Assembly: GCA_946478865.1 (NCBI GenBank)
Contig: CAMLDO010000002.1
Span: forward strand, 1-64,000
Direction of reading: 5' to 3'
Length of the DNA: 64,000 nt
Source of the DNA: an uncultured Methylobacillus sp.
GTDB lineage: Bacteria; Pseudomonadota; Gammaproteobacteria; Burkholderiales; Methylophilaceae
Shown: positions 1-9,588 of the stretch, piece by piece
Layout of the letters: each line of letters starts with the position of its first letter
Position numbering within the stretch: position 1 is the stretch's first letter
Position numbers and translations under genes: made by a program
Notes under the pieces: generated by a model
The model's input: only the letters and a program-made list of their open reading frames with translations
What the model was told of the DNA's origin: nothing
Databases searched by the model: none

Positions 1-78
1 GCTGCGCGCAGGGCTGGGCATTTTTCATGCCTTGCGCGCCCAAGAGCTGGCCGTATATCTTGAGTACAAGCAGACAGG

Positions 79-570
79 ATGCCGATCGAGAATACGCCAG
101 CTCACTTGCCTACCCTGTTGCGCGACGCTGTCGAGGTGTTCCGGGCTCCAGCCGAGAAAAAGAACCTGCAATTGCGCCTGGATATCCATGAGCAGCCGCA
201 GGGAACGGTCATGTACTCGATCGACGCAATCAAGCTGGTACAGATTCTCAACAACCTGCTTGAAAATGCCTTGAAGTTCACTGAAAAAGGACAGATCGAA
301 GTCAATGCGATTCTCTCCCATGCCGCGCTGCAACTTGTCGTGCGCGATACGGGAATCGGAATTTCCGAAGAGCACAAACCGCATGTATTCGAGCGTTTCC
401 GCCAGGGAGACTCCTTCCCGACCCGTTCCTATGGAGGTACGGGGCTGGGCCTCGCCCTGGTCAAGGATCTGGTCCAGTTGATGTCGGGGCAAATCTCTTT
501 TGAATCCGAAAAAGGAGTCGGAACGATTTTTTATGTCACATTACCCATCAGAGCAATTACGCATGTGTGA
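79..570 (+). pseudogene. C-terminal part of a sensor histidine kinase, possibly frameshifted
   Basis: The 163-residue frame carries the HATPase_c domain of a sensor kinase. The N box is LLENALKF (about residues 60-67), the G1 box DTGIGIS, the F box FERFRQGD and the G2 box GGTGLGLAL. No H box, sensor or membrane segment is present in this frame. A stop at 61-63 lies just before the first ATG at 79. The neighbouring frame (bases 2-78) reads as sequence that could end a dimerisation helix (VYLEYKQTG) and would join the ATPase part by a one-base shift near 70-80. The gene is therefore either truncated by a frameshift (real or a sequencing error) or a remnant. Its end overlaps the response regulator by 8 bases, as in a two-component pair. 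Confidence 0.7.
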
Positions 571-925
571 CGAGCGCAGCATACTGATCGTCGATGACGA
601 GGAAATCAATCGCCTGGTCGCTGCCTTGTTCCTCCATCAGGAAGGCTGGCATACCGATCTGGCCGCAAGTGGTCAGGAAGCGCTGGAGTTACTTTCCCGG
701 CAGCATTATCGCTGCGCGCTGCTCGATATCAGCATGCCCGGCATGAGCGGTCTTGAGTTGTGCAAGACCATACAGCGGAATTCGCGCTGGCAATCGATGC
801 GGCTGGTAGCCTATACCGCGCATATTCTTCCCGACGAAAAAGCCACTATCCTCGCTGCCGGATTTTCCGCGATTGCTTACAAGCCGATGACGCGGGAGAG
901 TCTGTTCCGGGCAATCGCGGAGTAG
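563..925 (+). CDS. Single-domain response regulator (CheY-like receiver)
   Basis: A 120-residue receiver domain with no output domain. It has the acidic pair D11/D12 in ILIVDDEE, phosphoacceptor D55 in CALLDISMPG, the switch Thr in AYTAH and the conserved K107 in YKPM. The frame is open from 500, but the ATG at 563 overlaps the kinase stop (ATGTGTGA) and starts just before the first beta strand, so it is preferred. The ATG at 533 is possible. It probably receives phosphate from the adjacent kinase or from a hybrid relay; no target can be read from the context. Confidence 0.85.
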   Translation: MCDERSILIVDDEEINRLVAALFLHQEGWHTDLAASGQEALELLSRQHYRCALLDISMPGMSGLELCKTIQRNSRWQSMRLVAYTAHILPDEKATILAAGFSAIAYKPMTRESLFRAIAE

Positions 926-1013
926 CGATATTCCCTCCATGATCGCTCAGCATCCATTTCATAAGGGATGCGCCATTGACTCCACTGTCTGCAGGAAGTA
1001 TGTTCCGTGGACC

Positions 1014-1436
1014 ATGACTACGGCAGAACACCTTATCCAGCAGGCTGGGCAACGAGCTACGCCCGTGCGTTCCGCTGTCCTGAACGTGCTTATCGAAACC
1101 GATGCGGCGCTTTCCCACGCGGAAATCTTCGACAAGCTCAAACCGCTGGGCGAATTCGACCGGGTAACCGTATATCGGGTGCTTGACTGGCTGGTCGATC
1201 ACGGACTGCTGCATAAAGTGGCCGGCGCCGGACGCGCATGGAGATTTCGCCTCACAGGCAACGAAACCATGCATCGTCATGCACATTTCCAATGTAATCA
1301 TTGCGGGAAAATCTTCTGTCTACCCGATGTGCAGCCGGTATTGCCCAAGCAGGTTCCTCCCGATTTCACCATCGAATCCATCGAACTCAATCTCAAGGGC
1401 ACCTGCAACGACTGCAGTCGCGTGATATCAGAGTAA
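1014..1436 (+). CDS. zur: Fur-family zinc uptake regulator Zur
   Basis: A 140-residue Fur-family repressor. The N-terminal winged helix (TPVRSAVLNVL ... DRVTVYRVLDWLVDHGLL) is followed by the metal-binding domain with HRHAHFQCNHCG and a second Cys pair CNDC near the C-terminus, which form the structural zinc site. It is called Zur rather than Fur because it sits directly upstream of a ZIP zinc importer and a series of zinc-sparing paralogues. A strong palindrome lies 8 bases after its stop. The frame is open from 939, but homology begins at the ATG at 1014 (TTAEHLIQQAG). Zn-loaded protein is expected to repress the downstream operon. Confidence 0.85.
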   Translation: MTTAEHLIQQAGQRATPVRSAVLNVLIETDAALSHAEIFDKLKPLGEFDRVTVYRVLDWLVDHGLLHKVAGAGRAWRFRLTGNETMHRHAHFQCNHCGKIFCLPDVQPVLPKQVPPDFTIESIELNLKGTCNDCSRVISE

Positions 1437-1443
1437 GGCAAAG

Positions 1444-1468
1444 TTAATGCAACAATGTTGCATTAACC
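1444..1468. promoter_or_regulatory. Candidate Zur operator 1 (perfect inverted repeat)
   Basis: A 25-bp perfect palindrome with 12-base arms GTTAATGCAACA around a central A. It lies in the gap between zur and the ZIP gene. The size and the odd-length symmetry fit Fur-family operators. Assignment to Zur is inferred from position and the genes it precedes. Confidence 0.75.
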
Positions 1469-1485
1469 GAGTGGGCGCATATAGA

Positions 1486-1503
1486 ATGCAACATTGTTGC
1501 ACT
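1486..1503. promoter_or_regulatory. Candidate Zur operator 2 (inverted repeat with the same core)
   Basis: A second repeat of the core TGCAACA/TGTTG around a central T, about 40 bp after the first site (centre to centre) and upstream of the likely ZIP start at 1619. The boundaries are approximate by a base. Two operators in tandem would allow tight repression of the operon. Confidence 0.6.
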
Positions 1504-1618
1504 AATGCGCTCACTAAATGTATTTACCCCTTCCCGATATAACAAACCCTGCCAGCCTGACAAAGCCCTATACGGCCGTCAGTTCAACATATACCTGCCG
1601 CTTCGCAAGGCCATAACC

Positions 1619-2359
1619 ATGACCTTGTTGTTCATCCTGATGGCCACAATGGCAGGCGGAGTCCTTTCGGTGCTGCTGGCTGCCACCGTTGCCCTCTCCT
1701 TCCTCGCACGCTTCGCCGACAAGATGGTGGCTTTCGCTGTGGGCGTGCTGCTGGCTTTCGCGATGACGGACATCCTCCCGGAGGCCGTTCACCAAGGGCT
1801 CGATATCACACGGGCGGGCTGGATATTGCTTGCGGGCTTGAGCGGGTTCTTCATTCTGGAAAAGCTCGCACTGTGGCGACATGATCACGCCACAGCACAA
1901 GGGCATACGACCGATCAGCCGCAAGTCGCGATGATCGTCATCGGCGATGCCATGCATAACTTCGTCGATGGCGTCCTTATCGCAGCGGCCTTCCTGACCG
2001 ACGCCTCTCTCGGCTGGGCTGCGGCTGTAGCTGTAACAGCTCATGAAATTCCTCAGGAAATCTCCGATTTCATGGTGCTGCTCGGCTCAGGCGTCTCTAA
2101 AACCCGGGCGTTGGCGCTCAATGCGCTTTCTGGGGCGGCGATGATACTTGGCGGCCTTGTCGGCTGGTTAGCGCTGGATCACGCCCAGCAGGCCATACCC
2201 ACCATTCTGGTGCTGGCAGCATCCAGCTTTCTCTATATCGCAGTGGCCGATCTGGTCCCCGAACTGCATCGCCGCCGCAGCCTGCGGGACGGTGCGACCC
2301 AATTGATCCTGATGTCGGCTGGCGTCGGGGTCGCACTACTTGCACAGGCGTTGCACTGA
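1619..2359 (+). CDS. ZIP-family zinc transporter
   Basis: A 246-residue inner-membrane protein with about seven to eight hydrophobic segments. The metal-binding ZIP signatures are GDAMHNFVDG in TM4 and AHEIPQEISDF in TM5, and a His-containing loop (RHDHATAQGH) precedes TM4. It imports Zn2+ or a related divalent metal. The frame is open from 1505, but the first residues there are polar and unlike the family. The ATG at 1619 starts directly at the first membrane helix (MTLLFILMATMAGG). It is the first gene of the putative Zur operon; hisI-like follows after 11 bp. Confidence 0.88.
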   Translation: MTLLFILMATMAGGVLSVLLAATVALSFLARFADKMVAFAVGVLLAFAMTDILPEAVHQGLDITRAGWILLAGLSGFFILEKLALWRHDHATAQGHTTDQPQVAMIVIGDAMHNFVDGVLIAAAFLTDASLGWAAAVAVTAHEIPQEISDFMVLLGSGVSKTRALALNALSGAAMILGGLVGWLALDHAQQAIPTILVLAASSFLYIAVADLVPELHRRRSLRDGATQLILMSAGVGVALLAQALH

Positions 2360-2370
2360 AAGGAGCTTTC

Positions 2371-2823
2371 ATGGAATTTCCCTCTCGTAAGGATTTATAC
2401 AGCATCGAGGAAGGCACCAAGCTGCAGGCGTTGTTCGATGCGTCCGGGCTGATCCCGGTTGTGACGCAGGATGACGCCAGCCGCGAAGTCCTGATGCTGG
2501 GCTGGATGAACCGCGAAGCGCTCGAGCGCACCATCCGTACCGGCATGGCGCACTACTGGTCGCGTGCGCGGCAGCAGCTATGGCGCAAAGGCGAGCGCTC
2601 GGGTCAGGCGCAGGAGGTCAGGCATATCCTGATCGACGACGATCAGGATTGCCTGTTGCTGAAAGTCGCCCTGACCGGCGGCGCGTCATGCCACGTTGGC
2701 TACCGCTCGTGCTTTTTCCGGGAGCTCAATGTCTTCGGCGGGGAAACCGATTTCTCGCTGACCTATCTCGAAACCGAGAAGGTCTACGACCCGCAACTGG
2801 TTTACGGAGAGCATCATGTGTAA
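2371..2823 (+). CDS. hisI: Phosphoribosyl-AMP cyclohydrolase paralogue (HisI2-type)
   Basis: A 150-residue HisI-like protein. Family motifs are [23 protein letters not shown] and the metal-site block near residues 89-114. Canonical HisI reads DCDxD there, and that Cys plus the two Cys of CHxGxxSC bind catalytic zinc. Here the block is DDDQD (D90 in place of Cys), with C94 just after it and C107 and C114 kept. HisI opens the pyrimidine ring of PR-AMP in histidine synthesis. The lost ligand and the position inside a zinc-starvation operon suggest a paralogue tolerant of low zinc; this is inference. It overlaps the next gene by 8 bases. Confidence 0.82.
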   Translation: MEFPSRKDLYSIEEGTKLQALFDASGLIPVVTQDDASREVLMLGWMNREALERTIRTGMAHYWSRARQQLWRKGERSGQAQEVRHILIDDDQDCLLLKVALTGGASCHVGYRSCFFRELNVFGGETDFSLTYLETEKVYDPQLVYGEHHV

Positions 2824-3781
2824 AGACCGCCGCATCCCCGTGACCATACTTACCGGGTTTCTTGGCTCGGGCAAAACCACGCTGCTTAATCGTATCCTGA
2901 AAGAGCATCACGGCCGCCGCATTGCCGTGATCGAAAACGAATTCGGCGAGGCCGGCATCGACAGCGATCTGCTGGTGCAAAGCGAAGAACAGATCGTCGA
3001 AATGAACAACGGCTGCATCTGCTGCACGGTGCGCGACGATCTGGTGCGCATTCTCAAGACGCTGCTGACACGGCAGGGCGATTTCGAGCGCGTCATTATC
3101 GAAACTACCGGACTTGCCGATCCCGGGCCGGTAGTACAGACCTTTATCGCCGAACCGACGATCCAGCTTGCCTATCGGCTGGACAGCGTCGTGACGCTGG
3201 TGGATGCCGTGCATGCGGCGACCCAGTTGGAGGCGCAGCACGAGGCGCGCGAGCAGATTGCGTTTGCCGACCGGATTTTCATTACCAAGGGCGATATCGC
3301 CGGTCCGGCGCAGGTTGAAGCCGTGAAGTCGCTGATCCGTGAAATCAATCCGCGGACGCCGATCGAGGAAGCGCACTTCGGCAACGTACCCATCGACCAT
3401 GTGCTGGATCTGCACGGTTTCGATCTCGATGCGATCCTGGACATGGAGCCCGATTTTCTCGAAGAGGGCCATCACCACCATCACAGCGACATCGCATCGT
3501 TCGTGCTGCGCGAGCGCTACCCGCTGGATCCGGAAAAGCTGGAAATCTGGCTATCGGTACTGGGCAGCAATTTCGGCCGCGACCTGCTGCGCTACAAGGG
3601 CGTGCTAAATATCTCGGGCAATCCGAAGCGGGTCGTATTCCAGGGCGTGCACATGCTGATGGGCGCTACCGACGGAGCGCCCTGGAAGCCCGATGAGCCG
3701 CGCGATTCGGTGCTGGTATTCATCGGGCGTCGGCTGCCGTACGACATTTTCGAGGAAGGTTTCCGTAAATGCCTGGCCTGA
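2816..3781 (+). CDS. COG0523 (CobW/Zng-type) GTPase, putative zinc chaperone
   Basis: A 321-residue G3E GTPase. It has Walker [10 protein letters not shown] (residues 14-22) and the hallmark metal motif GCICC (C67, C69, C70). The guanine motif reads TKGD instead of NKxD. A His-rich linker ([10 protein letters not shown]) precedes the CobW C-terminal domain ([14 protein letters not shown]). Members linked to Zur are thought to load zinc into client proteins during scarcity. It overlaps hisI upstream and the FhcA-like gene downstream (13 bases), so it is translationally coupled to both. Either neighbour could be its client. Confidence 0.88.
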   Translation: MCKDRRIPVTILTGFLGSGKTTLLNRILKEHHGRRIAVIENEFGEAGIDSDLLVQSEEQIVEMNNGCICCTVRDDLVRILKTLLTRQGDFERVIIETTGLADPGPVVQTFIAEPTIQLAYRLDSVVTLVDAVHAATQLEAQHEAREQIAFADRIFITKGDIAGPAQVEAVKSLIREINPRTPIEEAHFGNVPIDHVLDLHGFDLDAILDMEPDFLEEGHHHHHSDIASFVLRERYPLDPEKLEIWLSVLGSNFGRDLLRYKGVLNISGNPKRVVFQGVHMLMGATDGAPWKPDEPRDSVLVFIGRRLPYDIFEEGFRKCLA

Positions 3782-5427
3782 CCCGACTACGTGACGGACG
3801 GGTCTATGACCCGGAGCATGGCATCGACGGCGAGGTGCGCGATGTCTATTTCCGCGACGGCATCATCGTGGCCGCGCCCGAGCCGGGCATGGCGCCGGAT
3901 AACGATATCGATGTGAGCGGCCAGGTCGTCATGGCCGGCGCCATCGATATCCATAGCCATATCGCCGGTGGCAATGTGAATACCGCGCGTCTCATCACGC
4001 CCGATCTGAGACGTCAACTCATGGTCAACACTGGCGTCCGCCGCCCGGGCCGCTGGTCGACACGCGACACTGGCCGGCGCTATGCACAGATGGGTTATAC
4101 CACCGTCGTGGAACCGGCCGTGCTGCCCACGAACGCCATGCAGGCGCATCTGGAAATGGCGGATATCCCCATCATCGACACCGCCGGGCTGGCAGTGCTA
4201 GGCAGCGATGACTTCCTGCTCCGGCTGCTGCGCAGCCAACGCGGGCAGTCTGCCGTGAACGATTACGTCGCCTGGACACTGGAAGCGACGCGCTGCCTTG
4301 GGCTCAAGGTCATCAATGCGGGCGGCGCCAATGCATTCAAATTCAATGCACGCACTCTGCAACTGGACGAAGAGGTTCCTTATTACGGCGTCAGTTCGCG
4401 CGCCATTCTCAATGCGCTGCAAACTGCGGTATGTACGTTGGGCGTGCCGCATCCGTTGCATGTGCATTGCAACAACCTTGGTACTCCGGGCAATGTGGCG
4501 ACGACGCTGGCGACGATAGAAGCAGCGCGCGGCTTGCCCATGCATCTCACGCACATCCAGTTCCACAGCTATGCGGATGAAGGCAGGCACGGCTTCTGCT
4601 CGGGAGCGGCACGCATTGCCGAAGCCATCAATGCCAACCCTCACATCACGGCGGATGTAGGCCAAGTGCTGTTCGGCCAGACGGTGACCATTTCGGGCGA
4701 CGTGATGCGCCAGTACAACGCGCACGGCGTCGCCAGCCCGGCCAAATGGGTGGCCGCCGATGTGGAGTGCGATGGCGGCGGCGGCATTCTGCCTTATCGC
4801 TACAAGGAAGCGAATTTCGTCAACACGCTGCAATGGGCGATCGGGCTGGAACTGTTCCTGCTGGTGGATGATCCATGGCAGGTTTTCTTCACCACCGACA
4901 GCCCCAACGGCGCGCCTTTCACGCGCTATCCGGAGCTGATCCGGCTGCTCATGGATGCAGGTTATCGCAACGAGGTTCTGGCTTCACTCAATCCGGAAGC
5001 GGCGGAATTATGCCTGCTCAAGGAACTCCGCCGCGAGTATTCGCTGTATGACATGGCCATCACCACCCGCGCCGCGCCTGCACGGCTCATGGGGATGCCT
5101 GATCGCGGACATCTCGGCGTCGGCGCCAAGGCCGATATCGCAGTGTACGCACCACAGAAAGACTACGCCGCGATGTTTTCCCGCGCAGCATGGCTGTTCA
5201 AGAACGGCGAGCCGGTCGTTCGCAATGGCGAAATCCTGGCCGAGCCACCGGGCCATGTTCTTAGCCTCGCATCCAACGGCAGGCGGGAAATCGAGCGCGA
5301 ACTGCAATCCTATTTCGACGGCTATTTCACGTTCCGGCTCGATCATCTCAAGATCCGGCCCGAGTTTCTGGGTAGCCCGGCCCTGCCGCGCATGGAAACC
5401 CGCTACCACCTCAAGGAACCCGCATGA
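3769..5427 (+). CDS. FhcA/FwdA-like amidohydrolase (formylmethanofuran dehydrogenase subunit A family)
   Basis: A 552-residue amidohydrolase. Family features include DIHSHIAGG near residue 60, [12 protein letters not shown] (231-242), HLTHIQFHS (259-267), [24 protein letters not shown] and [13 protein letters not shown]. The binuclear-metal ligands appear preserved: H62, H64, a candidate carboxylated K191, H231/H233, H262 and D377. In methylotrophs FhcA is a subunit of formyltransferase/hydrolase and is encoded in an fhcCDAB-type cluster. Here no other Fhc subunit is present; it stands between a zinc-chaperone GTPase and DksA. It may replace a zinc-dependent FhcA or act on another substrate. 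The family call is firm; the role is inferred. Confidence 0.8.
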   Translation: MPGLTRLRDGRVYDPEHGIDGEVRDVYFRDGIIVAAPEPGMAPDNDIDVSGQVVMAGAIDIHSHIAGGNVNTARLITPDLRRQLMVNTGVRRPGRWSTRDTGRRYAQMGYTTVVEPAVLPTNAMQAHLEMADIPIIDTAGLAVLGSDDFLLRLLRSQRGQSAVNDYVAWTLEATRCLGLKVINAGGANAFKFNARTLQLDEEVPYYGVSSRAILNALQTAVCTLGVPHPLHVHCNNLGTPGNVATTLATIEAARGLPMHLTHIQFHSYADEGRHGFCSGAARIAEAINANPHITADVGQVLFGQTVTISGDVMRQYNAHGVASPAKWVAADVECDGGGGILPYRYKEANFVNTLQWAIGLELFLLVDDPWQVFFTTDSPNGAPFTRYPELIRLLMDAGYRNEVLASLNPEAAELCLLKELRREYSLYDMAITTRAAPARLMGMPDRGHLGVGAKADIAVYAPQKDYAAMFSRAAWLFKNGEPVVRNGEILAEPPGHVLSLASNGRREIERELQSYFDGYFTFRLDHLKIRPEFLGSPALPRMETRYHLKEPA

Positions 5428-5831
5428 CACCCGAAGAGCAACAGTTGCTCGCCATGCCGCAGACGGATTACATGAACGCGGCACAGCGCGAATTCTTTCG
5501 TAGACGCCTCCAGCACATGCACGCCGAAATCCTGCTCAACTTTGCAAATACCAGCGAGCACTTGCGCCAATCCGAGGATATAGCTGATCCCGCCGACCGC
5601 GCCACGCAGGAGGAAGAACACACGCTGGAACTGCGCACCCGGGATCGCGAGCGCAAGCTGCTGCACAAGATCGAGGCGGCATTGCAACGTATCGAAGACG
5701 GCACCTACGGCTATTGCGCGGAGTCGGGCGAGGCCATAGGCCTGCACCGTTTGCTCGCACGTCCTACCGCCACCTTATCCATCGAGGCGCAGGAGCGCCA
5801 TGAACGTCGCGAACGCCAGTTCGGCAATTGA
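5424..5831 (+). CDS. DksA paralogue lacking the zinc finger (DksA2-type)
   Basis: A 135-residue DksA/TraR protein that binds RNA polymerase in the secondary channel with ppGpp. The coiled-coil tip keeps the two acidic residues (DPAD, D55 and D58), followed by [14 protein letters not shown]. The zinc-finger region is [12 protein letters not shown] ... [13 protein letters not shown]. Only the first Cys (C98) of the four ligands remains; the others are S101, S119 and A122. Zinc-free DksA2 proteins are known to stand in for DksA when zinc is scarce, which matches this operon. It overlaps the preceding gene by ATGA. Confidence 0.9.
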   Translation: MTPEEQQLLAMPQTDYMNAAQREFFRRRLQHMHAEILLNFANTSEHLRQSEDIADPADRATQEEEHTLELRTRDRERKLLHKIEAALQRIEDGTYGYCAESGEAIGLHRLLARPTATLSIEAQERHERRERQFGN

Positions 5832-5845
5832 AATCAGGAGAACTC

Positions 5846-7066
5846 ATGCAAAAACTTCCCGTTACGGTACTTTCCGGTTTTCTCGGCGCGGGCAAGACCA
5901 CCTTGCTCAACCACGTCCTTAACAATCGAGAAGGCAAGCGAGTGGCCGTGATCGTCAACGACATGTCCGAAATCAATATCGACGCGCAACTAGTGCGCGA
6001 AGGCGGTGCCGAGTTGTCGCGGCAGGAAGAAAAACTGGTGGAGATGTCCAACGGCTGCATCTGCTGCACCCTGCGGGAAGATCTGCTGCTGGAAATCAAT
6101 CGATTGTCGCGTGAAGGCCGCTTCGACTATCTGCTGATCGAATCGACCGGCATTTCCGAGCCGCTGCCGGTAGCCGAGACCTTCACTTTTGCCGATGAGG
6201 AAGGGCGTAGCCTGTCGGATGTTGCACGGCTGGATACCATGGTGACGGTAGTGGATGCCTACAATTTCCTGCGCGATTACCAGTCGTCGGACTTCATTGC
6301 CGAGCGTGGCGAGAGCCTGGGCGAGGAGGACGACCGTACGGTGGTTGATCTGTTGGTGGAGCAAGTGGAGTTCTGTGACGTGATCGTCATCAACAAGGCC
6401 GACCTGGTCAGCCCGAATGACATGATCCGCCTGCAGCACATTCTTCGTACGCTCAACCCACGCGCCCAACAGGTCATTTCGGAATTTGGCCGCGTTCCTC
6501 TCCACACCATCATGGATACCCACCTGTTCGACTTCGAACAGGCATCGCAAGCGCCCGGCTGGCTGGCCGAGCTGCGCGGCGAACATGTTCCAGAAAGCGA
6601 GCAATACGGCATCACCAGCTTCGTCTATCACGCCCGGCGCCCTTTCCATCCTCAGCGCTTCTGGGAATTGATCCATACCGAATGGCAAGGAGTGCTGCGC
6701 TCCAAAGGCTATTTCTGGCTGGCGTCGCGCTTCGATTTTGCCGGCTCATGGTCGCAAGCCGGAGGAGCCTGCCGACATGGCGCCGCCGGGTTATGGTGGT
6801 CGGCGGTCGATCCGGCGCAATGGCCGGACGATCCGGACTATCTCGCCCAGATCCGCAAGAACCTCGACTCTGAATTCGGCGACCGGCGGCAGGAGCTGGT
6901 TTTCATCGGCATCGATCTGGATGAGACCGCTCTACGCGCAAAGCTGGATGCTTGCCTGCTAAACGACGAGGAATTGCAATGGGGGCGAGACCACTGGCGC
7001 GCCCTGCCCGATCCGTTTCCGCATTGGGGCAAGAGGCTGGAGCAGGAAATGCTGGAGGAAGCATGA
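5846..7066 (+). CDS. COG0523 GTPase of the ZigA/YciC type
   Basis: A 406-residue G3E GTPase, larger than the first one in the operon. It has Walker [15 protein letters not shown] (C71, C73, C74), the standard guanine motif NKAD and a long C-terminal CobW_C domain ([22 protein letters not shown]). This architecture is that of the Zur-controlled ZigA/YciC subgroup, thought to be a zinc metallochaperone. A TTG at 5828 is in frame, but the ATG at 5846 has an AGGAG Shine-Dalgarno sequence at 5836-5840 and begins at the conserved [11 protein letters not shown]. Its stop overlaps the next start (ATGA). Confidence 0.9.
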   Translation: MQKLPVTVLSGFLGAGKTTLLNHVLNNREGKRVAVIVNDMSEINIDAQLVREGGAELSRQEEKLVEMSNGCICCTLREDLLLEINRLSREGRFDYLLIESTGISEPLPVAETFTFADEEGRSLSDVARLDTMVTVVDAYNFLRDYQSSDFIAERGESLGEEDDRTVVDLLVEQVEFCDVIVINKADLVSPNDMIRLQHILRTLNPRAQQVISEFGRVPLHTIMDTHLFDFEQASQAPGWLAELRGEHVPESEQYGITSFVYHARRPFHPQRFWELIHTEWQGVLRSKGYFWLASRFDFAGSWSQAGGACRHGAAGLWWSAVDPAQWPDDPDYLAQIRKNLDSEFGDRRQELVFIGIDLDETALRAKLDACLLNDEELQWGRDHWRALPDPFPHWGKRLEQEMLEEA

Positions 7067-7716
7067 TTCAGATGCGTGCCCGGAAAACTTCTCCCACCTC
7101 ATGGAAGCGTCGCGACTCCATACTCGACCTGATCAGGATCTTCGATCTGGACTGCCAGATTACCGTCGTGAATCGCGCCCGTATTCCGGTTGTCGAGTCC
7201 TATCTTAAAGCGGTAGCGCCACAACTCGGAGCGGGATTCCGCCATTCGCTGCAGGCAGGCGAGCCTCTACCATCGCGCTTGCTTCCGGAACACGCCAACC
7301 GGGAGGCATTTGCCGCGGAAATCGATTTTCTGGTCGAACTGTATTGCGATCTGCTGGGCTGCCCGGCGGCAGGGGTGCGCCTTGAAGTCATGAGGCATGC
7401 GATGTGCCCGCGGTTTCATGTCGATCATACGGGGATACGCCTGCTGTGCACCTATCTCGGGCCAGGAACCGAATGGCTGGAAGATAGTTGTGCTGATCGG
7501 AGCAAACTAGGCCCCCGCTCCGCTCATATAACGGATGAGGAATCAGGCCTCATCCTGGACCCCGCAGGCATTCATCGCCTGGCGCCTTTTTCCATCGCCC
7601 TGCTCAAAGGCTCGGCCTGGCAACATAATGAGCGCGGCGGAGTCATTCATCGCTCGCCCCAGCTCGATGGCAGCGCTCATCCGAGAGTTTTGCTGGCCAT
7701 CGATGGCTTGTGGTAG
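7063..7716 (+). CDS. DUF1826-like protein, last gene of the zinc operon
   Basis: A 217-residue soluble protein without signal peptide or membrane segment. The [26 protein letters not shown] block resembles DUF1826 proteins, which recur next to Zur-regulated COG0523 genes. The HVDH and the RLLCTY pattern look like part of a double-stranded beta-helix metal site, but the biochemical role is unknown. The ATG at 7063 overlaps the preceding stop, so it is translationally coupled. The frame is open further upstream, but that part is an out-of-frame reading of the GTPase gene. Confidence 0.65.
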   Translation: MIQMRARKTSPTSWKRRDSILDLIRIFDLDCQITVVNRARIPVVESYLKAVAPQLGAGFRHSLQAGEPLPSRLLPEHANREAFAAEIDFLVELYCDLLGCPAAGVRLEVMRHAMCPRFHVDHTGIRLLCTYLGPGTEWLEDSCADRSKLGPRSAHITDEESGLILDPAGIHRLAPFSIALLKGSAWQHNERGGVIHRSPQLDGSAHPRVLLAIDGLW

Positions 7717-7750
7717 GAGTCGGAAAAGACCAATTCTGTATCTTGTGCGC

Positions 7751-9517
7751 TTAGCTAACTTCGGCAGCCCGGTAATTTTCCTTGACCCATGTCTCGAACT
7801 GAATTGCCGGCAATGGTTTGGAAAAACGGTACCCCTGGACAAAATCGCACCCGCTCAATTCCGCCAGTTCCAGCTCGCTGTCCGTTTCCACGCCCTCTGC
7901 AACCAGCTCCAGAGACATGCTTTTACCCAAGGTTGCAATGGCCTTGACGATTTCTGCGTTGACCGGCTCTTTTTCGATGTCCCGAATAAAGGACTGGTCC
8001 ACCTTCAGGCGATCGATCGGGAAACGCCTCAGGTAGCTGAGGTTGGAATAGCCCGTTCCAAAGTCGTCGATAGCTAGCCGCACGCCGAGTTCGTGCAATT
8101 CATGCAGGGTTTTGAGCACGGTATCCACATCGTGCATGAACAGGCTTTCCGTGAGTTCCAGCTCCAGGTAGACAGGATTCATGCCGCTTTCCTCGATAAT
8201 GGTCCTGACCATGGCACTGAATTCCTGCTGATAGAACTGCATCGCCGAGATATTGACCGAAATGCTGATCGCCGGCAGGCCGTTGGCTATCCATGCCACA
8301 TGCTGACGGCAGGCCTCCCTGAGCACCCATTCGCCGATCTGGACAATCAGCCCGGTCTCTTCTGCGATTTCAATGAAATGAATGGGCGACAATAACCCTC
8401 TTTCCGGATGCTTCCACCGTAAAAGCGCTTCGTTACCCGATACGACCCCTGCAATCAGCGAAACTTGAGGCTGGTAGTGGAGCTCGAATTCCTCGCGGTC
8501 GATGGCCATGCGAAGATCCGTCTCCAGCGTCATGCGGTCGATGGAATAAAGATGCATGCCCGGCATGTAATGACGATAAGTATTGCGGCCGCTACGCTTG
8601 GCTTGATACATGGCCGCGTCAGCCTTTACCAGAAGATTATTGGCATCGGTATCGTCGTCGGGGCAGATTGCCGTACCAATGCTGGCCGTGATGAACACCT
8701 CCCGCCCCATGATCTGCAGCGGAAACCCCATCGCCTCGATGATGCGGTTGCACAGGATATCCAGATCCTCCTGGCTGCTGATGTTTTCGAGCAATATGGT
8801 GAACTCGTCGCCAGCCAATCGCGCGACCGTGTCGATATCGCGCGTGCAAGCGCTCAGCCGGCCTGCGACGGACAAAAGCAGCTTGTCGCCGAAGCCATGT
8901 CCCATCGAATCATTGAAATGCTTGAAGTTATCCAGATCGATGAACAACAGCCCGACCTTGGTTTTCTGGCGCGTGGATTCGAGTATCGCCATTTGCAGGC
9001 GGTCCAGGAACAGCACGCGGTTAGGCAGTTTGGTCAGTTGGTCGAAGTGCGCCAGATAGAACAGATTGGCCTGTTTGCGCTGGGTAATTTCATCCAGCAG
9101 GTCATGCCCATTGGCGATGCCGAGGTATTTGCCGTTGTCAGTGGCGATAAATCCGCTGACCATGTGCTGCATGCCTGCATCGATGATGATGCGCGCCACA
9201 TCGTCGATCGCAGCTTCCTTGTCGACCACGATGGGTGATTTGTTCATGAATTCCGAGATCGGTTTTTTACCGTAGATCTCACGCGTGAAAATCTTGATGA
9301 ACAGCTCTACGAAGGAATGGCGCTCCACGATGCCAACCGGGAAATTATCTTCATTGACAACCGGGATGGCGAACACGTCCTGCTGCTTCTGGAACAGATC
9401 GAGCACCTCCAGCGTGGTCACTGTTTCCAACACCGGCGATGTGTGCTTGAGCAATCTGACAACAGTCGGGCTTTCGCCCGCTTTGTTGAAATTATGTTGC
9501 GACGACAGACTCATCAA
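7751..9517 (-). CDS. CBS-GGDEF-EAL protein (c-di-GMP turnover)
   Basis: 588 residues. Two CBS repeats (about 20-145) are followed by a diguanylate cyclase domain (about 155-320) with AGDEF at 235-239 and an EAL phosphodiesterase domain (about 330-580). The EAL domain has NEALLRW, DDFGTGYSNLSYL, the VAEGVET loop and QGYRFSKPL. The first Gly of GGDEF is Ala, which many active cyclases tolerate. EAL catalytic residues look intact, so breakdown of c-di-GMP is likely. No membrane segment is seen; the CBS pair may sense adenine nucleotides. It follows the EPS locus on the same strand, so it may tune EPS output. Confidence 0.88.
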   Translation of the reverse strand: MMSLSSQHNFNKAGESPTVVRLLKHTSPVLETVTTLEVLDLFQKQQDVFAIPVVNEDNFPVGIVERHSFVELFIKIFTREIYGKKPISEFMNKSPIVVDKEAAIDDVARIIIDAGMQHMVSGFIATDNGKYLGIANGHDLLDEITQRKQANLFYLAHFDQLTKLPNRVLFLDRLQMAILESTRQKTKVGLLFIDLDNFKHFNDSMGHGFGDKLLLSVAGRLSACTRDIDTVARLAGDEFTILLENISSQEDLDILCNRIIEAMGFPLQIMGREVFITASIGTAICPDDDTDANNLLVKADAAMYQAKRSGRNTYRHYMPGMHLYSIDRMTLETDLRMAIDREEFELHYQPQVSLIAGVVSGNEALLRWKHPERGLLSPIHFIEIAEETGLIVQIGEWVLREACRQHVAWIANGLPAISISVNISAMQFYQQEFSAMVRTIIEESGMNPVYLELELTESLFMHDVDTVLKTLHELHELGVRLAIDDFGTGYSNLSYLRRFPIDRLKVDQSFIRDIEKEPVNAEIVKAIATLGKSMSLELVAEGVETDSELELAELSGCDFVQGYRFSKPLPAIQFETWVKENYRAAEVS

Positions 9518-9588
9518 AAACCCCTCTTTAGTATAGTGAGTCCCGTTTTTATGATTGTTGTGTCTGGGATCTCAGCACTATGCGGGTC

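Noticed and set aside
3474..3482. Run of His codons as a possible tag or cloning artefact
   Set aside because: Natural His-rich linkers before the C-terminal domain are typical of COG0523 GTPases.
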